The notes below the pieces were generated by a model, which was given only the letters and a program-made list of their open reading frames with translations, was not told where the DNA came from and did not search any database. Of a stretch of DNA of 64,000 nt, positions 32,756 to 43,190 are shown piece by piece. Within the stretch, counting starts at the first letter, position 1, and the number at the start of each line of letters is the position of its first letter. Both the position numbers and the translations under genes were made by a program. The DNA is taken from NCBI GenBank assembly GCA_024349245.1, contig JALDNG010000853.1, positions 62,001 through 126,000 on the forward strand, written 5' to 3'. This stretch comes from Neodontobutis hainanensis (lineage: Eukaryota; Chordata; Actinopteri; Gobiiformes; Odontobutidae).

Positions 32756-33566
32756 CTGTAAACTAGAACCGGAAATCGGTAACAGAACCAAAACCTTTTC
32801 ACCAGGCAAGAACTCTCCATGTTCAGCCCGCTTATCAAACCACCCTTTCATCTTATTTTGTGCACACTCAAGATTTTCTTTTGCCAGCTCACACGCACGG
32901 CAGAGCCTAGACCGAAACACACTGACAAAATCCAAAAGATTTTGTTTTGTCTCTCCTGTTAACCACTGATATTTTAAGAGCTTCAATGGCCCACGCACCG
33001 TGTGCAAAGACTAAGTCACACGGACTAAAGCCTAAAGATTCCTGTAGTGTATTCCTGTCTCTGATAGCAAACATTAACACACATATCCCCTCATCCCAGT
33101 CCTTAGCGAACTCCAAACAGTAAGTGCGTAACATAGACTCGGGATGGTAAGCACTGGAGCAACAATGTTTAATGCTCAACTGTTTTAACGCTTGGGAAAA
33201 TCCTCGAGACATGAAATTAGAACCGTGATCTCTCTGGATTATTTTCGGCAAGCCAAACAATGAAAAGAACTTTGTCAAAGCCTTTACAATGGCTGGAGTG
33301 GTCATTTTACGCTGGGGAAACACTTCAGGAAACCGAGTAAAAGTACACATGACCGTCAACAGAAATTTATTACCAGACTTTGAGCGAGTAAGAGGACCCA
33401 CACAATCAACCAAGACCCTCTCAAAAGGCTCACCAACAACTGGGATTGGACACAGAGTAGCCGGAGGTATGGTTTGATTTGGTTTTCTTGCAATCTGACA
33501 CATGTGACACAATTTGATATAACTAGCCACATCTTTCTTTAAGCCTGGCCATAAAAGATGCCTCAA
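32756..33566 (-). pseudogene. Gypsy copy 1 integrase
   Basis: The HHCC finger end is visible (CHMCQIARKPNQTIPPA), then the core: FERVLVDCVGPLTRSKSGNK with the first Asp, IIQRDHGSNFMSRGF with the second Asp, and SAYHPES where the catalytic Glu region is damaged. A second frame (32756-33007) holds the C-terminal part (MKGWFDKRAEHGEFLPGEKV). The C-terminus resumes at 31640 going down to 31530 (KLGDRDYLIFTPDRWRDTRL) beyond the inserted LINE. Confidence 0.75.
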
Positions 33567-34387
33567 AATTCAGTCATAGGTCTTTCTAACAAACAAATGA
33601 CCAGAAAATGGATTGTCATGGGCTAGAGATAAGATTTGTTTTGATGCGGCACCGGAACAACAATCTGGGTCACACTCCGCCAATCATCCCAGCAGAAAAA
33701 TGCCTTGATAACCATTTTCGCATGAGAATATGGTCACTCAAAAAGTAACCCGAGAAACATTTATATTTTCATCACTCACAATTTGTTTAAACAGCGTTGA
33801 CAAAGTATTGTCTCTCTTTGTTCTTTAACTAAATCCAGCCCTGACATAGTGACAGGTTCAGTGTCAATAATAGAGTCAACTGATGTGATTTTTTCTTTGT
33901 TTTCACACAACGAACCGTCATTAAAGAAAGCCCATTCAGAAATTTTTCACTTAAGTCAAAATCATCATTAATTAACTCACTTCAGCGCTCTGAAGCAGCG
34001 CGTAACAGCACAAGAAGTAAACACATCAGGATAGTTTTAGCAAGTTTATCTGGACTGTGGCTGACAATAGGTACAGGTGTCAACTCTGGTGTAATCAGCA
34101 CTTTACCTCCTGCCAAATCGTTCCCCATTATAACAGAAACTACATAATTTGGCAAACCAGGCCGCACCCCAACGGCAGCGCCCCTCACCATAAGTCTGAC
34201 TGTAGAACAATTTTATGCAAAGGAACACCGATGTGTTGAAGGTTAAAACCGCGCAGGGACCTTAGAACCAATAGCGGTTTCGTTACTCAGCGGTAAAACC
34301 CCTTCAAGGATAAAAGACTGAGAGTGTCCCTCAATATTTTCACAGGGATTTTACGACTATGTCCAGACAAAGAAACAAAACCATCCA

Positions 34388-34591
34388 TTACAAAGGCTTA
34401 AAGTCAGTGTAATCACAAGCTTCAGAAGGCAAATGCGACTCCTTACCCTGACTCTTGATCAAAACTATGGGTTTAACGTTCTTGTTCTTCAGCACTTGAC
34501 AGTGAGCGATTATATGACCCCTCAGTCTACAATAGAAACAAGTGACATCATTAGCTTTTGTTTCCACATTACCAGACATAATTTTCGTCAC
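34388..34591 (-). pseudogene. Gypsy copy 1 gag zinc knuckle
   Basis: CFYCRLRGHIIAHC at about 34495-34536 is a CX2CX4HX4C knuckle for nucleic-acid binding. A protease-containing frame follows at 33982-34191 (VSVIMGNDLAGGKVLI). Confidence 0.65.
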
Positions 34592-34813
34592 ATGCTCAGA
34601 GGGCAGACACGCCTTTTCTCAATGTCTCTAGCATTACCATTAGCTCGCTCATTTTTTCAAAACCAAAACCCAATGGGCGTTCCAAAAGACAGACTTGTGC
34701 GTTAAGACATATTCATCAACCAAAACAGCGGCTTTAGATACATCAGCAACTGTGTTTTCGTTTAAATATGTAGTTACTCTATCAGAAAGACTGTTCTTAA
34801 ATTAAAAACAGAC

Positions 34814-35209
34814 TTAGACCCGAGGACCAACATCAAGCTCTAATTCGCGCATGTGAATCTGTGTTTGTTGCTCCAATTTCTTTGTCTCCAACATATTAAT
34901 ATATTGGAGCTCCTTTTCCTTTAAAGCAAGGCGCTCTAATTCAACTTCTAGCTCTTTTAATCTAACTGCTTCATCTGCCGTACTACTAGAGTAAGATGTT
35001 CTAGGACCTTTAGGTTTGTTGTGTATCAGTGTCAACGTCCCACGCTCTACCAAAGCATTATAAAGTTGAGTCTTTACCGTAGCCTTCTTAGCTTGCTTTG
35101 TGACAACAATGTCATCATGTTCAGCAACTAGCAAGAGATCATCTTTTTGACACCGATCCAAAACCTCCAAAGTGGGAGCAGAAACAAACTCATCCAGGTT
35201 ATACTCCAT
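34814..35209 (-). CDS. Gypsy copy 1 gag, N-terminal part
   Basis: Met 35209 starts EYNLDEFVSAPTLEVLDRCQ KDDLLLVAEH, then a charged coiled coil rich in Leu/Glu/Lys (AVRLKELEVELERLALKEKE). Gag of fish gypsy elements has this N-terminal fold plus coiled coil. It ends at a stop at 34814; the capsid proper between here and the zinc knuckle is largely unreadable. The open frame extends upstream of 35209, but that part is hydrophobic and lies toward the LTR, so 35209 is preferred. Confidence 0.6.
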   Translation of the reverse strand: MEYNLDEFVSAPTLEVLDRCQKDDLLLVAEHDDIVVTKQAKKATVKTQLYNALVERGTLTLIHNKPKGPRTSYSSSTADEAVRLKELEVELERLALKEKELQYINMLETKKLEQQTQIHMRELELDVGPRV

Positions 35210-35357
35210 GTTTAAACCCAGAATCAGGCCAGCCACAAGACAAAAGGCTAACACACAACAAACAAAGCTACTCACAAAAAATACACACCTGCCAGTCCTA
35301 CCTGAATTACTCAATTAACTCACAAGACAGAAAGTCTACTTTAATGAGCCCCAAATA

Positions 35358-35931
35358 TGTTACGATCCCCGCTAAACAAAAGGGACCTGAACATAAAGTC
35401 AAACCACACAAAGTATAAGGCAACACAAATCAACAATTTATTAATTAAACAGAGGGTTTGGGACAAACCAAAAAGCCATACACAATTAAAGCTCCAACTG
35501 TCTATTTAAAATAAGAATCAAGGGAGAACAAAAAGGCGGTGATGGGTCGGACAAAATGAACAAAAGAGGGCAACAAGCCAGTCAGCCCGCCATTGGACCG
35601 TCGTACCCGACTTAACTCATCTGTCCCTGCCTAACCAATCCTAACCCTTAAAGTAAAACAACAAACCGTTAAAACAGGACCACCTCGCCCATCACCTAAA
35701 AGAACTAACTGAAAACATAAAAGAGGAGCTGAACGTCTAAGCTGCCCCTGGCATCGACAGCAGCACAACCAGGAGGCGGAGCTTAGCCGGAAACACAGAG
35801 CGAAGCAGAGAGCGAGAAGCCGGCCTCAACATCCTCCTTATAAAGGGTAGCAGCCAATCAGGAGCCCAGACCAGACACACCCCACTCCTCCTGCAGGTGG
35901 AACACACAGACATTTACATGCATTTGTAACA
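35358..35931 (-). repeat. Gypsy copy 1, 5' LTR (574 bp)
   Basis: In plus orientation it begins TGTTACGATCCCC and ends GCATTTGTAACA, so both ends carry the inverted TGTTAC/GTAACA. The next bases on the minus strand (TATTTGGGGCTCATT) loosely recall a tRNA-Pro primer-binding site with losses. No second copy in the window confirms the ends. Confidence 0.55.
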
Positions 35932-35932
35932 G

Positions 35933-36050
35933 AGTCCTTTGTGCTCAAGTCCGAGGCAAGTCTCAAGTCCTTGTGTTTGAGAATAAAGGAGTCCAAGTTT
36001 GAGTCAGAGCAATAAAAAATTAAGTCCAAGTCCGAGTCGAGGCACAAAAC
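35933..36050. repeat. AAGTCC/GAGTC minisatellite-like repeat, copy 1
   Basis: Degenerate hexamer-type repeat (caagtccgaggcaagtctca, gagtccaagtttgagtcaga). A similar block occurs at 41145-41260 in the same orientation. Confidence 0.7.
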
Positions 36051-36057
36051 TGATCTT

Positions 36058-36840
36058 GAAGACTACTCCATCTCTGCCCACAACACCAATGCCCTGCACA
36101 AGAAGGGCCAGAGTCGCCTCCTCCTTCATCCAAGTCATCCCAATCTAAAAATGTAATTATATAAAATATCAAAACAATCCATCAATATGGCTTACAAGCA
36201 AATTGAATCACAGAAATGGCTGTAATTGAGCTGGTTGAAAAAATAACATCTACAATAAAAAATAAAAATCCCATAAATGGAATTTTCATAGACTTGAAGA
36301 AAGCCTTCGACACCATTGATCACAAAGTTCTGTTAAGAAAACCTGAAAGATATGGCATCAGGGGCATTGTATAAAGATGGATTGGTGACATTTTATTCTA
36401 AATAAAAGAGATTATTTTCACCCAACAAACAAGCTGCTCATAAACTCTAACCTACTGAAATGTAATCACTTAGTCAAATTTAAAATAGCAAAAATAATGT
36501 TTAAAATAAGACAGAACCTGTTTTAGATGAACTCTGCTCCTGACGAACACTCGTGTTCAGTAAACTCAGATCACAACCAACGTCAAACAGACATGTCTGT
36601 CTGTTCAGAAAGTTAAACTGTGGAATAGTCTAGAACTAATACATCTATAAATAGCTTCAAGAAATGACTTAAAAGAAACAGATCTCACAATTTAAAGTTC
36701 TTTGTTCTTTCTTTAAATATGTTAAAATAATTCAGTGTTAGTTGTTTTGTGTTATATTTGTGAAAAATAAACTAGTAAGCTATGATGCAGGAAGGGGCTT
36801 CTTAGAATGAAGCATTTGTAGTTGGTGTAGAACCTAATTT
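36058..36840 (+). mobile_element. LINE RT fragments
   Basis: 36075-36125 reads SAHNTNALHKKGQSRLLL, a Rex3-like RT piece. 36215-36390 reads NPINGIFIDLKKAFDTIDHK VLLRK, the RT FxDLxxAFDT box, followed after a deletion by HLVKFKIAKIMFKIRQNL. The pieces seem to come from two different LINEs. No intact frame. Confidence 0.6.
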
Positions 36841-36984
36841 AACCTAATATGCTTGGACTAGAGTAACCAGAGCACCAGTACACAGACTCACGCTCTGGAA
36901 TGGGCTTGAGTCTTTTCCCCTCCCTCCATATGTGTTCCCTGAACTTAGATGAGCATTGAGCTGGCTCACGATGGCTTACTGACT

Positions 36985-37625
36985 CTAACAATGCAAAAAC
37001 CAATGTTGGGGTTGAAGATTTCCTGGTGGCATCTCTCACTCTCCTCAAGCTGCAGCTGGATCTTGATGTACTCAGTGTCACCAGCACCAGGTTCTTGTCA
37101 TAGTTCTTCTCCAGTGCATCCACTGTGTGCCCAACATGGCTGTTATCTGAAATAAACATGTAAATGATCAAATGGACATTGCCAATTTAATTGAATCAAA
37201 CCCTTATTTAATGCGTGACAGCTGGCCGTATACTTACCTCTACATGCAAAGACTTGAAGACATTGGTGCAGATTTTGATTGAAAGCTGCAGGTCTTGAAT
37301 CAAGGCCTCCACTTGTTTAATCTCCATCTTGATCCCCTCTAAGTCTGCTTCATTGTAGGCGTCTGGGAGCTTATCTAGTTCCTCAATTTTACCATCTTCA
37401 CTATCTTGTCTGCATATGATTTTGGTCTAATACTCTTCAAGCTGAAATGTGTCATAAAATACTGCAAAATGCTCTCTATACAGGCTTACAAAATATGTGC
37501 ACACCTTCCCCATTTCAAGCTCCAATCTGTAGGAGATCTCCGCCGTTTCCTCGACCACCACCAGGTCTTTGATGGGAAAGGTAGAACTGGGAAGGAATGC
37601 ATCACAGGTACAACTTCCACTACTT
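36985..37625 (-). pseudogene. Coiled-coil gene fragment, unrecognised
   Basis: Three minus-strand exon-like blocks: about 37515-37620 (PIKDLVVVEETAEISYRLEL), 37245-37410 (ELDKLPDAYNEADLEGIKME, IKQVEALIQDLQLSIKI) and 36990-37150 (HVGHTVDALEKNYDKNLVLV, a shift, then YIKIQLQLEESERCHQEIFN). They are helical and coiled-coil-like, with GT/AG-like edges (GTAAGT side near 37235, acceptor near 37150). I do not recognise the family. Confidence 0.4.
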
Positions 37626-37713
37626 CCTGTCTCATTCCTCCTAGCCCCTCACTCCACATGCATACACACTAAGGGCGCATATGGGCACATGAAAATATGA
37701 GCACATTAAATTA

Positions 37714-38930
37714 CAGGTGCTGGTCATATAATTATCATCAAAATGTTGATTTATTTCACTAATTCCATTCAAAAAGTGAAACTTGTATATTATATTTATT
37801 CATTAAACACTTTTCTTTAACCAAGGAAAATCCCAAATTCAGTATCTCAGAAAATTTAAATATTGTGAAAAGGTTCAATATTGAAGAGCCCTAGGTGCCA
37901 CACTCTAATAAGCTAATAAACCCAAAAAAGTGAACAAGCAATAGGGATAACCACACCTGGAGAGGATTGTGACACAGAACCCATTCAAAAACGTGAGGGA
38001 GATTCAGAAAGAGTGGACTGCAGCTGGAGTCAGTGCTTCAAGAACCACTGCGCACAGACGTATTCAAGACATGGGTTTCAGCCGCTTTCCTTGTGTCAAG
38101 CCACTCTTGAACAACAGACAGCTTCAGAAGCATCTCGCCTGGGACTGCTGCTGAGTGGTCCAAAGTTATGTTCTCTGACGAAAGTAAATTTTGCATTTCC
38201 TTTGGAAATCAGGGTCCCAGAGTCTGGAGGAAGAGAGGAGAGACACACAATCCACGTTGCTTGAGGTCCAGTGTAAAGTTTCCACAGTCAGTGATGCTTT
38301 GGAGCCATGTCATCTGCTGGTGTTGGTCCACTGTGTTTTCTGAGGTACAAGGTCAACGCAGCCGTATTCCAGGAGGTTTTAGAGCACTTCATGCTTCTGG
38401 CTGCTGACCAACTTTTTGAGATGCAGATTTCTCGGCACCTGCACCAAGTGCCAAAGCAACCAGTACCTGGTTTAAGGACCATGGTATCCCTGTTCTAACT
38501 TGGCCAGCAAACTCGCCTCACCTTAACCCCAGAGAGAAGGGTATTGTGAAAAGGATGAGGCAATATGCAGAAGAGCTGAAGGCCACTATCAGAGCAACCT
38601 AAACAGTGCCACAGACTGATCGACTCCATGCCACGCCGCATTGCTGCAGTAATTCAGGCAAAAAGAGCCCTAACTAAGTATTGAGTGCTATACATGATCA
38701 TACTTTTCAGTTGGCCAAGATTTCTAAACATCTTTCCTTTGTATTGGTCATAAGTAATATTCAAATTTTCTGAATTTGGGATTTTATTATAATCATCAAC
38801 ATTTAAATTAATACACTTTTGAAATATATCAGTCTGTGTGTAATGAATAATATACAAGTTCCACTTTTTAATGGAATTAGTAAAATAAATCAACTTTTAA
38901 GGATTTTCTAAATTATATGACCAGCACCTG
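37714..38930 (+). mobile_element. Tc1-like transposon with intact ends
   Basis: Begins caggtgctggtcatataatt and ends with its inverse aattatatgaccagcacctg, flanked by TA on both sides (37712-37713, 38931-38932), the Tc1/mariner target duplication. Inner inverted repeats (gtgaaacttgtatattatat versus ataatatacaagttccactt) lie about 75 bp in. Length 1217 bp. Confidence 0.9.
37969..38680 (+). pseudogene. Tc1 transposase, broken
   Basis: Reads PFKNVREIQKEWTAAGVSAS and TTAHRRIQDMGFSRF (HTH part), stop at 38152-38154, then VMFSDESKFCISFGNQGPRV (first catalytic Asp), KFPQSVMLW, LPA(A)DQLF and, further down, CHRLIDSMPRRIAAVIQAK. The second Asp block is shifted and part of the DDE region has been lost. 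Confidence 0.8.
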
Positions 38931-38939
38931 TATAAACTG

Positions 38940-39700
38940 TGTTATCCCAAAAATAAAGCTTTGAGAAAGAGAAACCACGGAACCAGTGTTTTGTCTCTTC
39001 TCTCTCCCTCTGATCAGAGCCTTAGAGGCATGCTTTATCATCGGTAACCCTTCAGAGTCTAGAACTGACATAGCGGAGCAGGTTACAGACCATATTGTGA
39101 AAATGATATCGTTAGTTTAGTAGTCAAGCGGAGCTGGTCAGAAACTGATTAAGTCAAGTGGAGCTGGCTGTATATATATCCACTAGCGAGAGAAAAACGC
39201 AGCAGAGCACAGAGCAGTCCCACCAGAGACAGAGGGAAAGGAGTTCTCTTCACACATTAGTTTTGTCCAGTCTTTTCACTAGAACAAATGTTAAGAGGCA
39301 AACGAGGTTAGTTTGGCTAAAAGAGTCAACAGGTTTGTTAAAAGGACTACTGATGGTGCGTTGTTGCAATGCACAACCCTTTTGGATGTGGTAAAAGTCA
39401 GTGCTTTATTCAAGCTTTTCTGGCTAAAATAAAATAAAAACCCACAGTGTTGAGCCCAGGGCCAGGTTACGGCTTGACCTCCTCGTTCCTAGAAGGAGTT
39501 ACATGTGCAAAGGGTGCCATGGGAAGAAAATGTAATTTTTTTTTTTTAAGAAGAATCAGGGGCTGTACCGGGCCCGTGTAGCCCGGACTGAGAGGCCAGA
39601 GGCTGGGGAGAGTAGCAGAGGCGGTGCAGCCTGGTGCTGGAGGTCTTACCTCGGGCCAGGCTCCAGCTCTGAGTCCTTCATTGGCCCAGGGGCACAAACA
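38940..39700. other. No gene recognised
   Basis: Unique-looking sequence, moderately GC-rich at 39460-39690, with no motif I can name. Confidence 0.35.
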
Positions 39701-39717
39701 CAATCATTGTTGTGTGC

Positions 39718-40375
39718 AATAATCTTCAGTCTCGGGCTTCTCGACAAGCCCCATAGACAGATGCAAAGCCAGGAAAGCCTTCATTTCAGATACACATATA
39801 ATGTACAGCTTAAAAAACCTGGACTGTGGCTTCAGCTGTTTTGAGGATAAAACCCGATGAGCATAACGGTTAGTCTTTAATTGTAACAAGGTTCCAAAAA
39901 TTGTGTGTGCCAGTGAGTTCATCAAAAGGCTTTATCCACTCCTGATGAACTTCCAGTCCTCATCTTCAGTGATAGGCCCGTAGCTATAATCTCTTCCTCT
40001 CCTGGCCTCCCTCACCCACATTTCTCTTCTCCCAAACCTGACTCTTCTCCTCTCCGTCCTTCTGTGTTAGAAACTGAAACAGCAGCACGGCCAGAAAAAC
40101 CCTCAGCTCCACTGGCACCTTCACTCTGGCTGCTATCCTCACTCTCCCTTATTTCATAACAATAACAAGAATAATACAGTTTATTTATATAGCACATTTC
40201 AAATGACAAGCATAGACTCAATATAACTAAGACTTACTTGTCAGAAAGTAAAAGTTCTCCCCTGGAGTCAGAGTCTGCAGCAGACGGCACAACGGCTTGG
40301 CGCTCATGTTCTCGTCTCACAATTTCTACTCTCACCAACGAGCTCTCACCGACTGCATTCTCCCCACCTGCCACA
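39718..40375 (-). pseudogene. piggyBac-type transposase, N-terminal remnant
   Basis: Minus frame 39704-39925 has TNRYAHRVL, SEMKAFLALHLSMGLVEKPE and TEDY, the entry to the piggyBac DDE domain (ETNRYA ... F.. M.. GLV..P...DYW). Upstream 40012-40160 is acidic and Ser/Gly-rich (ESEDSSQSEGASGAEG), and 40240-40375 (SLVRVEIVRREHERQAVVPS) ends in a GTAAGT donor. It is cut off just after the DDE entry at about 39712. Confidence 0.6.
40155..40210 (-). repeat. L2-like LINE 3' end fragment
   Basis: caagaataatacagtttatttatatagcac is the inverse of the L2 tail seen at 4985-5018 (TATAAATAAAATGTATTATT). A very short remnant. Confidence 0.4.
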
Positions 40376-40399
40376 ACGTGTCAAAGGGTTATGTACTAA

Positions 40400-41800
40400 A
40401 TCTGAAAATTAAAATGAGCTAAACACAACTTATCTTAATTTTACACCTGACCTATTCAAAAACACAAAGGTTTTTATTTATTTATTGAAATTCACACCTG
40501 TATCTTCAAATGCTTATTATTGTACCCAACTTTTCCTTTACTAAAAAAAAGTCTGTTGGATTTACATAAAAAAATAAATGAATTAAATATATGCTGTTTT
40601 AAATGTTCTCATAACAAATCTTTAGAACACAATAAGAAATAAAACCTAATCATATGAAATTAGTATTAGGTTCTAAATGTTACAGTTTTGTCACAATATA
40701 CAAACTCACCTCTCTTTGAGACATCAGTAGATTTTTCACTCAACATTACAGCTTGGCTTTAAAAATGACGTGTTTTTAACATAACATAGAACTTATATTC
40801 AAATAAAATAGTTTTTCAGCACTTCATGCTTCAGGTTTATTTTTTATATTCATACAGTGATGCTTTTCTTTTCACCACTCCATTAGATTTTCCAACAGCG
40901 GCTCTTAATCAAAGCTCACTTAATAAACTCATATTAGTGACTAAAGACACTGGGGCTTCATTTAAATGCCTTGTAAAATTAGACTTTAGCTTGCTGCTAA
41001 CAAGTTACTTGTGAACCACTGGACGAACAGCTGAATATTTCTCTGATAGGTACTTACCTTGACTTCACCTGACCACTGTCCTGTGGCAACGCCGTGTGAG
41101 ATGTTTTGCCAAGACCCTTTAAAGGTTATGAAATAAAACACATAGAATAAGTCCGAGTCTAAGTCCGAGTCAAGTCTCTAGTCCTTGTGTCTGAGAATAA
41201 ACGAGTCCAAGTTTGAGTCAGAGCCATAAAAAACCAAGTCCAAGTCCAGGACTAGAGTACACAAACAGCACAATGCTAACATTATTAAAAGTTATTGTAT
41301 GAAGTGTAAAACGTTTACCTGATGGCAGATTTTCCAGGTCAAACAACAGCAAATATGGAACATGCCTCAAGACCAGCCGTTTTGAACAGCCCTGCCCCAC
41401 TCCTGTATGCAGGCCATTAAAACAAAGTGGCTCTGCAAAGTAAAGAGTAGCCTATTTTACACAATATGCTTTCACAAAGCATTAGATGAACACGCTATTT
41501 AGACGGCTTTTTACATTTAAATTGATCTAAATGAATGATTTATCTTCATGGCAGTGCATAAAGCATTTGCTAACCTTATTATTATCTTTGATAACACTTG
41601 TCTGTTCATGCTAAGGTCTGCCAAAACGTGCATCTACATGACTGCATTATAACTCTAGCCGTCATTTAAGATTACCTTTTATACCCTATTACCTTTAAAA
41701 AAAGCTCTCCAGGTTCTAGAGACCCAATAAGAAGACAAGAGTCCTAAGCAGCTGAGTCTTTAAAGCACTAAACTGGTATTAATCGATTATTGATGCTTAT
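40400..41800. other. AT-rich stretch, no gene recognised
   Basis: Contains only the second AAGTCC repeat (41145-41260) and short frames. Confidence 0.4.
41145..41260. repeat. AAGTCC/GAGTC minisatellite-like repeat, copy 2
   Basis: Same type as 35933-36050: aagtccgagtctaagtccga, then ttgtgtctgagaataaacga and gagtccaagtttgagtcaga. Confidence 0.7.
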
Positions 41801-41813
41801 AGCGTAAGCTAGC

Positions 41814-41875
41814 TTGACGTACGTGCGTCAGTGCCATGGAAACAGAAGGTCCAGGTGGGGCTATATAAGACGGCT
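41814..41875 (+). promoter_or_regulatory. TATA promoter with CRE-like and X-box-like elements
   Basis: TGACGTACGTGCGTCA (41814-41829) carries two inverted CGTCA/TGACG half-sites. GTGCCATGGAAAC (41831-41843) resembles an RFX X-box. CTATATAAG (41861-41869) is a good TATA box. Transcription would start near 41895, ahead of an exon ending at GTAAGA (42105). All within 60 bp. Confidence 0.6.
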
Positions 41876-42056
41876 CCAGTTAGAATTTTTCACTTCTCAC
41901 TTGGCTTGTCCAGTGCGTTGCTGAACTGAGTTTCAGATTGACTTTTCCTAGAAAACCGAACGCTGCATACCACAATATAATCTTCTCTTGGCAAAAATAA
42001 ACATATTTTAATATTTTGGTATTATCATATGTTTAAGGTTTGCCAGATCCTCAGAA

Positions 42057-42104
42057 ATGGCACATGCTTTTGACCTCCGGTCATCTTGGATTTCTTTTCT
42101 GAAG
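42057..42104 (+). CDS. Candidate first coding exon of the acidic-protein gene
   Basis: ATG at 42057 (AGAAATGG context) opens MAHAFDLRSSWISFLK and ends at a GAAG-GTAAGA donor (42105). It ends in phase 0, whereas the next exons (42912, 43096) need phase 1, so either an intermediate exon is missed or this is not the true partner. Confidence 0.35.
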
Positions 42105-42827
42105 GTAAGATAACTGTTTAATCAAATAAGACTGCATTAGGATAATATTTGTAATATTTTCTGTCCATATAACGTGTTTGATGTGTATTATGATAACCGT
42201 TTGGGTGGAAGTAGCTACCAAAGCTGAAATGGAAAATTTGAGAAAAATATAGTTTTGTTATAAACTGACATTTACTCGACGATTTAAATATGTAGTAACG
42301 CTAAAAGTAGATTCAATCTGTAGTGAGTAATGCACACTTTAATTTTACCAGAGAATATGTCAGTAAATTATTGAGTTTTAGTTTCAAATTTCACAAATGT
42401 TGCAGTGAAACTCTTGGATAAAAATGGCGCCGTAGTTAACGTTCTAAATTGGAATCCATTAAAAATGTTCATCTCCATGGAGACAGTACTTGTCCGTGTT
42501 TAACTGTCAGTAGATGGCAGGTGCATACCTGTGTATGTGTTGAACACTAACAACAGGAAAGTTAGACCTAAAACTGCAAATGTTGTGTAACAGAGTCATT
42601 TTCAATCAATTTATTTTAAAAGAAATAGATCAACTGTGGCATTGTTGCAGCCTACTGTACAATGAAAGAGAAAACAAAATATAATCCAACAATCAGTCTA
42701 TTTTGAATTACACTTTCCACTTCCAAATAAAGTTAGTCACATATAACAGCTGTATTTTAATAAAAGTGTAACTTAGACAGTTTAAATGGTTGAAGTATAA
42801 TAAGACAGACATGACAGTTGAAGTACT

Positions 42828-43190
42828 AAACCTGTGCTAATTAGTTTGTATGTTTCTGGTCTTTGATGTTTTAATAAAACAAAGACTATATTATTTTATT
42901 CTCCATTGAAGGTCTGGGTCCTGCCGGTTCTGCGGACAATCCAATCCACATCTCCTCGGACGAGGAAGACGTAGGTGAGCACGAGGCACTCCAACCAGCT
43001 GATGAAATATTAAACCTGTGCTAATTAGTTTGTATGTTTCTGGTCTTTGATGTTTTAATAAAACAAAGACTATATTATTTTATTCTCCATTGAAGGTCTG
43101 GGTCCTGCCGGTTCTGCGGACAATCCTATCTATATCTCCTCGGACGAGGAAGACGTAGGTGAGTACGAGGCACTCCAACCAGCTCATGAA
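42828..43190 (+). repeat. 184-bp tandem duplication containing a whole exon
   Basis: 42828-43011 and 43012 to about 43190 are nearly identical head-to-tail copies. Each holds the intron end (ctccattgaag), a 63-nt exon (42912-42974; 43096-43158) and a GTGAG donor. Confidence 0.9.

Larger units (their letters stand above)
30283..35931 (-). mobile_element. Gmr1-like Ty3/gypsy retrotransposon, copy 1 (interrupted)
   Basis: Minus-strand order: LTR (35358-35931), gag (34814-35209), zinc knuckle (34388-34591), protease (33982-34191), integrase (32756-33566, continued at 31530-31640), linker (30565-30762), reverse transcriptase (30283-30523, truncated). Integrase precedes RT, the order of Gmr1-like elements rather than of standard gypsy. 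A LINE (31645-32745) and a foldback element (30901-31409) lie inside. The 3' part and 3' LTR are missing because the element ends at the recombinase gene near 30283. Confidence 0.75.
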
